Assembly: GCF_004337445.1 (NCBI RefSeq)
Contig: NZ_SJZB01000013.1
Location: 115,678-179,677, forward strand
DNA from: Parasulfuritortus cantonensis
Lineage (GTDB): Bacteria; Pseudomonadota; Gammaproteobacteria; Burkholderiales; Thiobacillaceae
Direction: 5' to 3'
DNA length: 64,000 nt
Part shown: piece by piece, positions 44,651 to 56,774 of the stretch
Position numbering within the stretch: position 1 is the first letter of the stretch
Layout of the letters: each line of letters begins with the position of its first letter
The notes under the pieces: model-generated
The model's database searches: none
What the model saw: the letters and a program-made list of their open reading frames with translations, nothing else
What the model was told of the DNA's origin: nothing
Translations under genes and position numbers: made by a program

Positions 44651-45766
44651 TCAAGTAAATAAGGCGTCCTGCCAGGGCGTCGCCGGCAGGCCCAGATCGC
44701 CGGCCAGGCCGGGGTGGCAGATGCGTCCGCCGGCGACGTTGAGACCGGCCGCGAAGCCGGGATCGGCGGCCAGGGCGGCCCCCGGGCCAAGGCCCGCGAG
44801 CCGTTCCAGGTAGGCCAGGGTGGCGGCCTCCAGGGCCAGGGTGCTGGTGTGGGCGACGGCCCCCGGCATGTTGGCGACGCCGTAGTGGACGACGCCTTCC
44901 TCGACGAAGAAGGGGGCGTCGTGGCGCGTCACCCGCGAGGTCTCGGCGATGCCGCCCTGGTCGATGGCGACGTCGACCAGGGCGGCCCCCCGGCGCATCC
45001 GGCGCACCAGATCGCGCGTGATCAGCTTGGGCGCCCGGCGGCCATGCAGGTACACGGCGCCGACCACGAGGTCGGCGCGGGCGGTCTGCTCGGCGACGGT
45101 GCCGGGGTCGGACAGGAGCGTCTCGACGCGGCCCGGGTAGCGGGCGCGCACGCTGGCCAGGCGCTCCGGGTCGCGGTCGAGGAGGACCACTTCGGCACCC
45201 ACGCCGACGGCGATATGGGCCGCGTTGGCGCCCACCTCGCCGGCCCCGACGACGAGCACCCGGCCGGGGGCCACGGCGTCCACCCCGGCGAGCAGGACGC
45301 CGCGCCCGCCATGGGTCATCTCGAGTGCCTGCATGCCGACCTGGACCGCCATGCGGCCGGCGACGCGCGACATCGGGGCCAGCAGCGGGGTGCGGCCGAC
45401 GGCGTCCTCGACCGTCTCGAAGGCGATCGCCGTCACGCCCCGGGCGACCAGGGCATGCGCCAGTTCCGGCACCGCGGCCAGGTGCAGGTAGCAGAACAGG
45501 ACCTGGCCCCGGCGCAGGAGCGGGATCTCCCCGGCGAGCGGTTCCTTGACCTTGAACACCAGGTCGGCCGCGTACACCGCCGCGGCCGAGCCGGCCAACT
45601 CGGCGCCGGCGTCCCGGTAGTCGGCGTCGCCGTAGCCGATCGCCGCACCGGCACCGCTCTCCACGACCACGGCATGGCCGGAGCCGACCAGGCGGGCGGC
45701 GCCGGCCGGGGTGAGGGCGACGCGGTGTTCCTGGGGCTTGATCTCCTTGGGCACGCCGATGCGCAT
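44651..45766 (-). CDS. ald: Alanine dehydrogenase
   Basis: 371 aa from the ATG at 45766, preceded by GAAGGAG. It has MRIGVPKEIKPQEHRVALTP, Lys in VFKVKEPL and His in YLHLAAVPEL of the active site, the NAD-binding VVGAGEVGANAAHIAVG and the C-terminal GVANMPGAVAHTST. It interconverts L-alanine and pyruvate with NAD. It starts 10 bp after the sensor gene. Confidence 0.94.
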   Translation of the reverse strand: MRIGVPKEIKPQEHRVALTPAGAARLVGSGHAVVVESGAGAAIGYGDADYRDAGAELAGSAAAVYAADLVFKVKEPLAGEIPLLRRGQVLFCYLHLAAVPELAHALVARGVTAIAFETVEDAVGRTPLLAPMSRVAGRMAVQVGMQALEMTHGGRGVLLAGVDAVAPGRVLVVGAGEVGANAAHIAVGVGAEVVLLDRDPERLASVRARYPGRVETLLSDPGTVAEQTARADLVVGAVYLHGRRAPKLITRDLVRRMRRGAALVDVAIDQGGIAETSRVTRHDAPFFVEEGVVHYGVANMPGAVAHTSTLALEAATLAYLERLAGLGPGAALAADPGFAAGLNVAGGRICHPGLAGDLGLPATPWQDALFT

Positions 45767-45776
45767 GGCAGCTCCT

Positions 45777-48064
45777 TCAGGTCTGCGCGGCCGAGAACAG
45801 GCGGTAGCGGCCACCGCCGTCCTCCTTGGCCCGGTACATGGCGAAGTCGGCGCAGCGCAGCAGCTCCTGGACCTCCTCGCTGTCCTCGGGGAACAGGGCG
45901 ATGCCGATGCTGCACCGGCAGTTGATCTCGTGCCCGGCGGGCAGCGCGAACGGCTTGCCCATCTGGCGCAGGATGTCCTCGGCGACCGCCTCCACCTCGG
46001 CGACGCCGCCCAGGTTTTCCACCAGGACCGTGAACTCGTCGCCGCCCCGGCGCGACAGGGTGTCGGACTTGCGCAGGCGCGCGCCCAGGCGGCGGCCGAT
46101 CGCCTCGAGCAACTCGTCGCCCGCCTGGTGGCCCAGGTTGTCGTTGATCGCCTTGAAGCCGTCGAGGTCGAAATAGAGCACCGCCAGGCGTTCGCCGCGC
46201 CGCGTCGCCAGGCGGATGGCGTGGTCGAGGCGCTCCTCGAAGAGCAGGCGGTTGGCCAGGCCGGTCAGCGGGTCGTGGTAGGCCAGCCAATGCAGGCGTT
46301 CGTCGGACTGCTTGGTGTGGGTGATGTCCGAGCACAGGGAGATGTAGCCGGTCACCCGGCCGCGTTCGTCGCGCAAGGTGTTGATGGTCTGCCAGCTCGG
46401 GTACACCTCGCCGTTGCGGCGCCGGTTCCAGATCTCGCCCTGCCAGTGGCCGTGCTGCTCGAGTTCCCGCCACAGGTTGGCGAAGAAGGCCGGGTCGTGG
46501 CGTCCGGAGCCGAGCAGGGCCGGGCTCTGGCCGAGCAGCTCCAGCTCGCTGTAGCCGCTGATCGCCACGAAGGCGGGGTTGGCGGCCAGGATGCAGGGCT
46601 GGGCGTCGGTGACCAGGATGCCTTCCTGGGTGTACTCGAATACCGTGGCAGCCTGGCGCAGCTTCACCTCGGCCTGCTTGGCGGCGGTGATGTCGAGGAC
46701 CACGCCGTCGAGCCAGTTCACCTTGCCGGCGAGGTCGTAGTGGGCGCGGCCGTGGTCGAGCAGCCAGCGCACCTGGCCGTTGTCGCGGACGATGCGGTAC
46801 TCGAGCACGTAGGGTTGCCCGGAGGTCAGGCAGGCGTCGATCTCGCGCTCGATCTTGGCGCGGTCGTCGGCATGCACGAGGTCGGCGAAATGGTGCCGCC
46901 CGGCCATGAAGTCGGCCGCCGGCAGGCCGCAGATGTCCTGCACGTGCTCGCTGACGTACAGGGCGCTCCAGCGGGCGTCGGCGGCCCGCCGGTAGACCGC
47001 GCCGGGCACGTTGGTGACCAGGGTGCGGAAGGATTCCTCGCGCCCGGCCAGTTCGTTGCGGGCCCGGCGCAGGGCCCGGTTGGCGCGCAGGGTCACGAAC
47101 AGGGCCAGGCTGACGACCAGGAGGACGCCGCCGACGACGATCGCGACGGTGCGGCCGTAGCGCAGCATGACGTCGTGGAGGGTGATCGGCAGCTCCTGGT
47201 AGGGGCCCAGGCGGGCCCGGTAGAAGAGGTCGTTGATCGACTGGTAGGACAGCGGGATGTTCCAGCCGACCAGGCCGGCGGCGCGCGCGGCCGGGTCGTC
47301 GGCCGACATGCCGAGCAGGGCGATGAGCACCTTGCGGGTGACCTCGTCGGGGGTGCCTTCGACCCGGGCGATCGGCCACTCGGGATACAGGCGGGTGCTC
47401 AGCAGGTAGGGGAAGCCGGCCTCCTGGCGCGCGTTGATGACGTGCAGGTCGTCGAGCCGGATGCGCCCGGTCAGGGCCATGTGCTCGAGCAGGTCGGTGC
47501 GCACGAAGCCGGCGTCGGCGTAGCCGGCCAGGATGCCGAACACCACCTTCTCGTGGTTGCGGGTCTCCTCGATCGAGGCGGTGTCGGTGCGCAGGTCGAT
47601 GCCCTGGGCCAGGCCCTCGCCCAGGTGCACCTGCCAGCCGCCCAGGCTGGAGTAGTCGGGGATGAGCAGGCGCTTGCCGCGCAGGTCGGCGTAGGTGCGC
47701 AGGTCGGTGCGGTTGGCGCGGGCGATGGCCACCCCGCCGAAGCGGTCGAGCGTGCCGGTGGGACCGATCATCAGGCGGGTGGCGATGCGGTTGGCGGTCC
47801 CGGCGATGGCCATCTCGGTGTAGTTGCCGGGATTGGTGATGACGAAGTGGATGTCGCGCTTCCGGGCCGATTCGGCAAGCTGCTGCCAGGTCATCGGCGC
47901 CAGTTCGAAGCGCAGCGGGGCGAGGTGGCGGTTGAGGTAGTCGACATGGCCGCTCCATTCGGCCACGGCGGCCTCCTGCCCGCGGTAGGCGAGCACGCCG
48001 ATACGGTATACCTCGGCCGCCCAGGCGGGGGCCAGGCTGGCCAGCCAGAGCGCGGCCAGGCAGA

Positions 48065-48089
<25 letters not shown>
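45777..48089 (-). CDS. PhnD-like domain/PAS/PAS/GGDEF receptor
   Basis: 770 aa from the ATG at 48089. A signal sequence is followed by a phosphonate-binding-protein-like periplasmic domain (VYRIGVLAYRGQEAAVAEW through AGYADAGFVRTDLLEHM), one membrane helix near 315-337, two PAS domains (about 360-600) and a GGDEF domain with intact RGGDEF near 705; no EAL. This is a one-component receptor that probably converts a periplasmic ligand signal into c-di-GMP. The ligand is unknown. It overlaps the copper ATPase stop by 25 bp. Confidence 0.87.
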
Positions 48090-50425
<2,336 letters not shown>

Positions 50426-50459
50426 GATCCGGCGACTCTATACGCGCCGCAGGGTTCCG

Positions 50460-52445
50460 TCACCCGGGCCGGGCCGCCAGCCAGGCGGTCAGGGCGGCCA
50501 GGGGCAGCGGGTGGGAGATCAGGTAGCCCTGGCCGATCTGGCAGCCGGACTCGCGCAGGAAGGCCATCTGTTCCTCGGTCTCGATGCCCTCCGCCACCAC
50601 CTTCAGGCCGAAGGTACGCGACATGGTCAGGACGGCCCGGACGATGGTGCTGTCCTCCATGTCGCGCGGCACGTCGCGTACGAAGCTGCGGTCGATCTTG
50701 AGGTGGTCGACCGGCAGTTGCTTGAGGTAGGCGAGCGACGAGTAGCCGGTGCCGAAGTCGTCGATGGCGGCGCCCACGCCCATGGCGGACAGGCTGTCGA
50801 GGACCGAGGCGACCCGGGTGATGTCCTCCATCATGGTGCTCTCGGTGATCTCCAGTTCCAGGCTTGCGGCCGGCAGGCCGGTCTCGGCCAGGGCCAGGAC
50901 CACCTGCTCGACGAAGTCGAGCTGCTTGAGCTCGATGGCCGAGATGTTGACCGCCAGCTTGAGGTCGCCGTGGCCGGCGCGGCGCAGGTCGGCGATGTCC
51001 TGGCAGGCGGTGGCCAGGACCCAGCGTCCGATGGCCACGATCAGCCCGGTCTCCTCGGCCAGCGGGATGAATTCCAGCGGCGCCACCGGGTGGCCGTCCT
51101 GGCGCCAGCGGATCAGGGCCTCGACCCCCACCACCCGGCCGCTGGCGAGTTCCACCTGGGGCTGGTATTCCAGGCTGAAGGCCTGGTTCTGGATGGCCAG
51201 GCGCAGGGCGGTCTCGCGCGCCACCTGGAGGGCGGCGCTGGCGGCCATGTCCTCGTTGAAGAAGCGGAAGCAATGACGGCCATCCGCCTTGGCCCGATAC
51301 ATCGCCGTATCGGCGTTCTTCAGCAGACTGGCCATGTCCTCGCCGTCCTTCGGGCTGAGGCCGATGCCGATGCTGGCGCCGACGTACCATTCGCGGTCCT
51401 CCAGGAGCACCGGCGCGGCCAGGGCGGCGAGCACCTTCTCGGCCACCCGCTCGGCGTCGCCGGGGCCGTGGATGTCCTCGAGCAGGACGGCGAACTCGTC
51501 GCCGCCCAGGCGGGCCACGGTGTCGCTGGCGCGCACGCACTCGGTCAGGCGGCCGGCGATGACGGTGAGCAACTGGTCGCCGGCGGCGTGGCCGACCGTG
51601 TCGTTGATGCGCTTGAAGCGGTCCAGGTCGATGAACAGCAGGGCGTGCCGGCCCTGGTTGCGACCGGCACGCTGGATGGCGTGGCCGACCCGGTCGGCGA
51701 GCAGGCGCCGGTTGGGCAGGTGGGTCAGGGGGTCGTAGTGGGCCAGCTGTTCCAGGCGCGAGGAGAACAGCTTGCGGTCGGTGATGTCCTGGAACATGAA
51801 GATGTAGCTGAGGTGCTCGCCGGCGGCGCCGTCGATCGCCGAGGCGCTCTGCCAGACCGCGAAGACGTCGCCGTTCTTGCGTTGCAGCCAGGCCTCGCCG
51901 ACCCAGCCGCCCTCGGCGCGCAGCTGCCGCCACATGCCGTTGCCGCCTTCGCTCGGCTCGCTCTCCGAGGCCAGGATGGCGATCGGGCGGCCGATCACCT
52001 CGTCGGCCGCGAAGCCGGTGATGCCGGTGAACATCGGATTGACGCGCAGGATGCGGCCCTGCACGTCGGTGATGGCGATGCCCTGCAGGCTGTCGTCGAA
52101 GACCTTGGCCGAGAGTTCCAGCTCCGACAGTTCCACCTCGCGGCGGGCCAGTTGCCGGTGCAGGTGACGCACCGCGAGGGCGATGCCGGCGATGCCGAAC
52201 AGCCAGATGGTGAAATGGGAGGCGGCCGCGGTGCCGGCGATGCCGCCCGCCGAGGCGTGCTCGTAGATCGGGTTCAGGTTGAGGTACAGGGAGGCGGCGA
52301 TGGCCACGGTCCAGGCGGCCACGACGATGCGGGTCATGCGCCGGAGCAGGCGGCCGTCGTGCGGCCGCCCCATGGCAACCCCGCCCAGGCCGGTCTGGGC
52401 GGGCGGGGGCACGGCGGGGGCGGCGGTTTCGGTGGACGGGGGCAT
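50460..52445 (-). CDS. PAS-GGDEF-EAL c-di-GMP protein with two membrane helices
   Basis: 661 aa from the ATG at 52445 (a GTG eight codons upstream lies inside a hairpin). Two membrane segments near the N-terminus (about 40-58 and 75-92), a PAS domain (about 115-230), GGDEF with intact LGGDEFAVLL near 325 and EAL with VEALIRW and DDFGTGYSS. Both signatures look catalytic. It lies 34 bp downstream of copA's start side, separate in the same orientation. Confidence 0.88.
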   Translation of the reverse strand: MPPSTETAAPAVPPPAQTGLGGVAMGRPHDGRLLRRMTRIVVAAWTVAIAASLYLNLNPIYEHASAGGIAGTAAASHFTIWLFGIAGIALAVRHLHRQLARREVELSELELSAKVFDDSLQGIAITDVQGRILRVNPMFTGITGFAADEVIGRPIAILASESEPSEGGNGMWRQLRAEGGWVGEAWLQRKNGDVFAVWQSASAIDGAAGEHLSYIFMFQDITDRKLFSSRLEQLAHYDPLTHLPNRRLLADRVGHAIQRAGRNQGRHALLFIDLDRFKRINDTVGHAAGDQLLTVIAGRLTECVRASDTVARLGGDEFAVLLEDIHGPGDAERVAEKVLAALAAPVLLEDREWYVGASIGIGLSPKDGEDMASLLKNADTAMYRAKADGRHCFRFFNEDMAASAALQVARETALRLAIQNQAFSLEYQPQVELASGRVVGVEALIRWRQDGHPVAPLEFIPLAEETGLIVAIGRWVLATACQDIADLRRAGHGDLKLAVNISAIELKQLDFVEQVVLALAETGLPAASLELEITESTMMEDITRVASVLDSLSAMGVGAAIDDFGTGYSSLAYLKQLPVDHLKIDRSFVRDVPRDMEDSTIVRAVLTMSRTFGLKVVAEGIETEEQMAFLRESGCQIGQGYLISHPLPLAALTAWLAARPG

Positions 52446-52453
52446 GCGCGGCG

Positions 52454-52492
52454 GCCGGTTTCGGAACACTCAATTAACGTCCCGAAACCGGC
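52454..52492 (+). terminator. 11-bp perfect inverted repeat between a protease and a c-di-GMP gene
   Basis: GCCGGTTTCGG (52454-52464) pairs with CCGAAACCGGC (52482-52492) around a 17-base loop. It lies 32 bp after the M48 protease stop. There is no U-run on the minus strand, so it may be a terminator of the weak type or an operator overlapping the next gene's leader. Confidence 0.45.
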
Positions 52493-52523
52493 TTTCTTTA
52501 AGGCCGGCCGGCGGCCCGCGCGG

Positions 52524-53858
52524 CTATTTCACGTAGCCCCACTCGCGCAGGCGCGACACGGCGTACTGGGCTTCCTGGCCGCCCGAGACGGCGCGGGCGT
52601 AGCGGTAGTAGAGGTCGGCCGCCTGCTTGCGGTCCTGCATGTGGTCGTAGGCGACCGCGCGCAGGAAAGTGGTGTTCGGGTTGCCGGGCAGGCGGCGCTC
52701 GTAGGCGTCGAAGAACTGCAGCGCCGCGTCGGCCTGGTTGAGGGCCAGCTTGGTCACCCCGGACAGCTGCAGCGCCTGGCCTTCGCTCGGGTACACGGCG
52801 CGGGCCTGGGCCAGGTAGGGCTCGGCCTCGCGCGCCTTCTTCTGGGCCAGCTTGGCCTTGGCCATGAGCACGTTGGCGGCGTAATCGCCCGGCGCCAGAC
52901 CGAGCGCGCGGCCGAACGGCGTCTCGGCCTGGGCGGCCTGGTTCCTGGCCAGCAGGCCCTCGCCTTCCTGGAGGGCGGTGACGACCGGCTTCAGGCGGCG
53001 CAGGTCGGCCGTGTTGTCCAGGTAGCGTTGCCGCTGCAGGGGCCGGCTGCGCTGGCTGGCGTACTGGCTGCGGGCACGCTGGACGGCGGTTTGGTAGCGC
53101 TCGTCGCTCATCGGGTGGGAGGCGAACATGGTCTCCAGGAGGCCCGGCTTGGCACGCGCCTCGCTCTGCAGCAAGGCCATCAGGTTGGCCATGCCGTCGG
53201 GGTTGTAGCCGGCCCGGGCCATGTATTCCATGCCCAGGGCGTCGGCCTCGCGTTCGTTGTCGCGACTGTACTTGGCGAGCAGCGCGCTGGAACCGATCTG
53301 GCCGGCCAGCTGCACCACGGGCTGGTACTGCTGGCTGCCCGAAGCGGCCACCGAGGCGAGCACCACGCCGCCCTGGACCAGCATCGACTTGCCGGCCTGC
53401 TCGGCGGCGTGACGGGCATTGACGTGGCCGATCTCGTGGCCGAGCAGGCCGGCCAGTTCGTCCTCGCTCTGCAGTTCGATCAGGATGCCGCGCGTGGCGG
53501 CGATGCTGCCGCCCGGGAAGGTGTAGGCGTTGACGTGGTTGGCGTTCAGGGCGCGCGCCGAATAGGGCAGGTTGGGCCGATGCGACCGGCGCCAGAGGCC
53601 GGCGCCGACGTCGTCGACGTAGCGGTTCAGGCGCTCGTCCTGGCAGGCGCCGTAGTCGGCCGAAAACTGCTGCGGCGACTGCTGCCGGTCCAGGCTGACC
53701 TCCTGTTCCTCGGTCAGGCCGACCAGGGTCTTGCGGCCGGTGACCGGGTCGGTGGCGCAGGCGGCCAGGAGGGGCGGCAAGGCGACGGCGGCGCCGGCCA
53801 GGCCGACCAGGCGCAGGAAGGCACGCCGGCCGGGATCGTTGTCTTCGTTGAAATTCAC
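52524..53858 (-). CDS. M48 metalloprotease with TPR region, Tat-type lipoprotein signal (BepA-like)
   Basis: 444 aa. The N-terminus has a twin-arginine motif GRRAFLRLVG followed by a lipobox LAAC near residue 34, so a folded, lipid-anchored envelope protein is predicted. The M48 domain has HEIGHVNARH and the third ligand in DNEREADALGMEYM; the C-terminal third is a TPR-type helical repeat. Related BepA proteins chaperone or degrade outer-membrane proteins. It ends 14 bp after NikR begins the next unit upstream. Confidence 0.9.
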   Translation of the reverse strand: MNFNEDNDPGRRAFLRLVGLAGAAVALPPLLAACATDPVTGRKTLVGLTEEQEVSLDRQQSPQQFSADYGACQDERLNRYVDDVGAGLWRRSHRPNLPYSARALNANHVNAYTFPGGSIAATRGILIELQSEDELAGLLGHEIGHVNARHAAEQAGKSMLVQGGVVLASVAASGSQQYQPVVQLAGQIGSSALLAKYSRDNEREADALGMEYMARAGYNPDGMANLMALLQSEARAKPGLLETMFASHPMSDERYQTAVQRARSQYASQRSRPLQRQRYLDNTADLRRLKPVVTALQEGEGLLARNQAAQAETPFGRALGLAPGDYAANVLMAKAKLAQKKAREAEPYLAQARAVYPSEGQALQLSGVTKLALNQADAALQFFDAYERRLPGNPNTTFLRAVAYDHMQDRKQAADLYYRYARAVSGGQEAQYAVSRLREWGYVK

Positions 53859-53872
53859 TTGGTTCTCCCGGT

Positions 53873-54319
53873 TCAGGTCTTCGGCCGGCTGTGGGTATGG
53901 TTGTGGCCGGTCGCCTCGACGTCCACCGGGACCAGGTTGAGCTGGGCGTGGCGGACGCCCCGTTCCGCCGCCATCTGGTCGGCGAAGGCGCGCACCTCCA
54001 GGGTGTGGCCGCGCAGGATCAGCGTCTCCAGGCAGTTGTCGTGGTCCAGGTGCACGTGCATCGACGACACCACCAGGTCGTGGGCGTGGTGCTGCATGTC
54101 GGTCAGGCGCTCGGACAGCTGGCGTTCGTGGTGGTCGTAGATATAGGACAGCGAGGCGACGCAGTGGGGCGCCTCGTCGCGGTCCAGGCGGTCGCGCTCG
54201 AGCTCGCTGCGCAGCATGTCGCGCACCGCTTCCGAGCGGTTGGCGTAGCCGCGCCGGCGGATCAGGCCGTCGAATTCGCTGGCCAGGGATTCGTCGAGTG
54301 AGATGGTGAAGCGTTCCAT
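53873..54319 (-). CDS. nikR: Nickel-responsive transcriptional regulator NikR
   Basis: 148 aa from the ATG at 54319. It has an N-terminal ribbon-helix-helix (RFTISLDESLASEFDGLI, NRSEAVRDMLR) and an ACT-like C-terminal domain with the nickel ligands His77, His88, His90 and Cys96 in SSMHVHLDHDNCLE, one residue offset from E. coli numbering. No nickel transporter or hydrogenase/urease gene is in the window, and I saw no paired NikR half-sites near it. Confidence 0.94.
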   Translation of the reverse strand: MERFTISLDESLASEFDGLIRRRGYANRSEAVRDMLRSELERDRLDRDEAPHCVASLSYIYDHHERQLSERLTDMQHHAHDLVVSSMHVHLDHDNCLETLILRGHTLEVRAFADQMAAERGVRHAQLNLVPVDVEATGHNHTHSRPKT

Positions 54320-54357
54320 GGCGTATCTCGCTTGGTTGTCCCGGTCCGGTGCCGCCC

Positions 54358-55497
54358 TCAGGCCGGCGCCGCCTCCCGGAAGGTGGTGATGGTCATGGTC
54401 TGGTTGTGCAGTTCGCAGCGGGCCGTCGCGACGTGCGGGGAGATCTCGCCGTAGGAATAGAAGCCGGCCAGGGCGGGTTTGGGCCCGAGCACCTCGCGCA
54501 CCGCCTCGACCTCTTCCTCGACGCGCTGCTTGAGCACCAGCTTGCGGCCGACGCAGCTGATCAGCACGGCCAGTTCGGCCGCCGCCCCGGCGAGCGGTGC
54601 GCCGGCATGCTCGGCGGCCCCGGCGGCGCCGTCGACCAGGCGCTCGAAGTTGGCCTTCATCAGGCGTACGTACATCCCCTCCGGCATGTCGCCCGCGAAG
54701 GTCATCGACTGCGCCGCCTCGTCGACCGCCAGGACGGTGCGCACGGGGCCGGTGTTCTGGTCCGGGCCGGCGCTCAGCGCCAGGGGGAAGAGCAGGGCGG
54801 TGGCGGGCAGGCCGGCGGCGTGGCCGCCCAGGTATTTCTTGTACAGGCCGAGGGCGGATTGGCCGTCCAGTTCGTAGAGCACGTTGCCCTGCGCCTTGGT
54901 GATCAGGCGGTCGGGGCCGAACGGGTCCCAGCCGCCCAGCGAGCCGAAGCCCACCTGCAGGGCGCTGCCGTAGAGGCCGAGGGCGGCGATCCGGTTCGCC
55001 TCCGGCGCGCCGTCCGCAACCACCAGGGTACGCTGGAAGCGGGCGCCGTCGCCGGACAGCCCGCCGGTCACCTCGATGCCGGGCGGCAGGACCGACTTCA
55101 GGCCTTCGACCAGTTCGGTGCCGTTGACGGCGAGGCCGTCGGAGAGCAGGAACACGTGCCGGAGGTCGCTGCCGAGCAGTTCGCCGGCCAATTGCGCGCC
55201 CGCCGGCCGGCTGTCCGCCGCACTCGCCACGGCCCGGGTGGCGAGGCGCAGGCGGGTATCGGCGAAGGTCACGGCGGTGACCGCGAGGCTGTCGTCGTAG
55301 ACGCGCGTGTCCAGTATCTCGCCGGCGGTCGAGCAACCGAGCAGGATGGCGGCCGGGTAGAAGGCGCGCAGCTCGGCCAGGCGCTCGCCGGTCAGCACGT
55401 CGGTGCCGCCGAAGATCAGCACCAGGCCGGCGTCGGCCCGGGCCGGGGCGCGGTTCCAGCCGGCCGTGCCGGTCCAGTGCAGTTGCTCGGTTCTCAT
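54358..55497 (-). CDS. FIST N/C-domain protein
   Basis: 379 aa with both FIST halves: N-terminal ADAGLVLIFGGTD and AILLGCSTAGEILDTRVYDDSLAV, and C-terminal EVLGPKPALAGFYSYGEISPH. No signalling output domain is attached. It stands 33 bp after the HDOD gene and 38 bp before nikR, so it may serve the HDOD protein as a ligand-binding partner. The ligand is not deducible. Confidence 0.9.
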   Translation of the reverse strand: MRTEQLHWTGTAGWNRAPARADAGLVLIFGGTDVLTGERLAELRAFYPAAILLGCSTAGEILDTRVYDDSLAVTAVTFADTRLRLATRAVASAADSRPAGAQLAGELLGSDLRHVFLLSDGLAVNGTELVEGLKSVLPPGIEVTGGLSGDGARFQRTLVVADGAPEANRIAALGLYGSALQVGFGSLGGWDPFGPDRLITKAQGNVLYELDGQSALGLYKKYLGGHAAGLPATALLFPLALSAGPDQNTGPVRTVLAVDEAAQSMTFAGDMPEGMYVRLMKANFERLVDGAAGAAEHAGAPLAGAAAELAVLISCVGRKLVLKQRVEEEVEAVREVLGPKPALAGFYSYGEISPHVATARCELHNQTMTITTFREAAPA

Positions 55498-55530
55498 CGT
55501 CGTGTCCTCGCGGGCGTGGCGTGGCGGCGC

Positions 55531-56379
55531 TCAGCGGGCGCCGGGGATCAGGGTTTCGTAGCTGGCGAATTCCTTCTCGATGGCCGGCAGGGCGGCGGCG
55601 ATGCGTGGCCAATCGAGATCGAGGCATTCGAGCACGCCGGCGTCGAGCGGGCTCGCCAAAGCATAGGGATCGCGGGCGAGGTCGAGGCCATGGGCGAGGA
55701 CCTCGGCCAGGTGGGTCAGGCCGGCATAGCGTCCCGCCGCGTCGGCCGGCGGCTGATGGTGGGCGGCCACGGCGACCTGAATCTCGGGCGCGAAATGCCA
55801 GTGCCGGGCGAGCGCCTCGCCGGCGTCCATGTGGCTGACGCCGAGCACCGCCAGCTCGGCGTCGACCAGGAAGCCGTCGTGCGCCTCGCGCCAGGCGACC
55901 ACGGCCTCGTATTCCTTGCTGCAGGTCACCACCAGCAGGAGCCGGCCGATGTCGTGCAGGAGGCCGGCCGTGAAGCCGGTTTCCGGATCGAGGCCGGCGG
56001 GGCCGGCCAGCTTGCGGCAGCAGACGCCGCAACCCAGGCTGTGGCGCCAGAAGCTCGACTGGTCGAACCAGGCCAGGGTCGGCGCGGTGAAGAATTCGGT
56101 CAGGGCGGCGGTGGTGACCAGGCTGCCGACGGCACGGAAGCCGAGCACGACGATGGCGTCGTGGATGGACGAGACCGGCTGCGGCATGCCGTAGAACGGC
56201 GAGTTGGCCACGCGCAGGGCGCGCGCCGACAGGGCCTGGTCCTTCTCGATGCCGTGCGCCAGCTGGTCGACGCTCAGCCCTTCGTTGCCGAGCGCCAGGA
56301 TCAGCTCGTTGACCACCGCCGGCAGCGAAGGCAGGCGGTGGATCTTGTCCATCACGGAATCCAGGGTGACCTTGTTCAC
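55531..56379 (-). CDS. HDOD-domain signalling protein
   Basis: 282 aa from the GTG at 56379, which overlaps the stop of the small upstream gene (GTGA). A single HDOD domain fills the protein: LPSLPAVVNELI, ALSARALRVANSPFYG, VVLGFRAVGSLV and AGLLHDIGRLLL. HDOD proteins are HD-like without a full metal site and act in signalling with c-di-GMP or chemotaxis proteins. No other domain is attached. Confidence 0.9.
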   Translation of the reverse strand: MNKVTLDSVMDKIHRLPSLPAVVNELILALGNEGLSVDQLAHGIEKDQALSARALRVANSPFYGMPQPVSSIHDAIVVLGFRAVGSLVTTAALTEFFTAPTLAWFDQSSFWRHSLGCGVCCRKLAGPAGLDPETGFTAGLLHDIGRLLLVVTCSKEYEAVVAWREAHDGFLVDAELAVLGVSHMDAGEALARHWHFAPEIQVAVAAHHQPPADAAGRYAGLTHLAEVLAHGLDLARDPYALASPLDAGVLECLDLDWPRIAAALPAIEKEFASYETLIPGAR

Positions 56380-56702
56380 TCCGGGTTCTCCAGCCGGTAG
56401 GCGAGCAGGACTTCGAACAGGCGGCGGTTGCCCGGCAGGTCCAGGGTCTTGCGGAATATCTGGCGCAGGCGGGCCTCGGCGGAGGCGCGCATGGCGGCGA
56501 GCTCCTCGGCCGATGGCGGGATGCGTTCCGGCACGATCCGGACCGAGGCGATGCCGCGCTGGCGCAGGGCCGCCAGGTGGCTCTCCGTCAAGGTCGTGTC
56601 GGCGGTCAGCATGATGTTGCCGAAGCGGTCGCGCACGGCCTCGGCCAGGCGCATGCCCGGCTGCAGGCTGGCCAGCGGCAGGATTTGGCTGGTTTGGCTC
56701 AT
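56376..56702 (-). CDS. Small protein linked to HDOD gene
   Basis: 108 aa from the ATG at 56702. The N-terminal half (LQPGMRLAEAVRDRFGNIML, TLTESHLAALRQRGIASVRI) matches a module often found at the N-terminus of HD-GYP and HDOD proteins; here it is a separate gene. The rest is a charged helix. It is translationally coupled to the HDOD gene. Confidence 0.7.
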   Translation of the reverse strand: MSQTSQILPLASLQPGMRLAEAVRDRFGNIMLTADTTLTESHLAALRQRGIASVRIVPERIPPSAEELAAMRASAEARLRQIFRKTLDLPGNRRLFEVLLAYRLENPE

Positions 56703-56774
56703 CGCGCGGCACCCATGGTCGGAGGCGGACAGTTTGCCACGGTTGGCGCCGCCGCCCAATGGCCCTTGCGCGCC

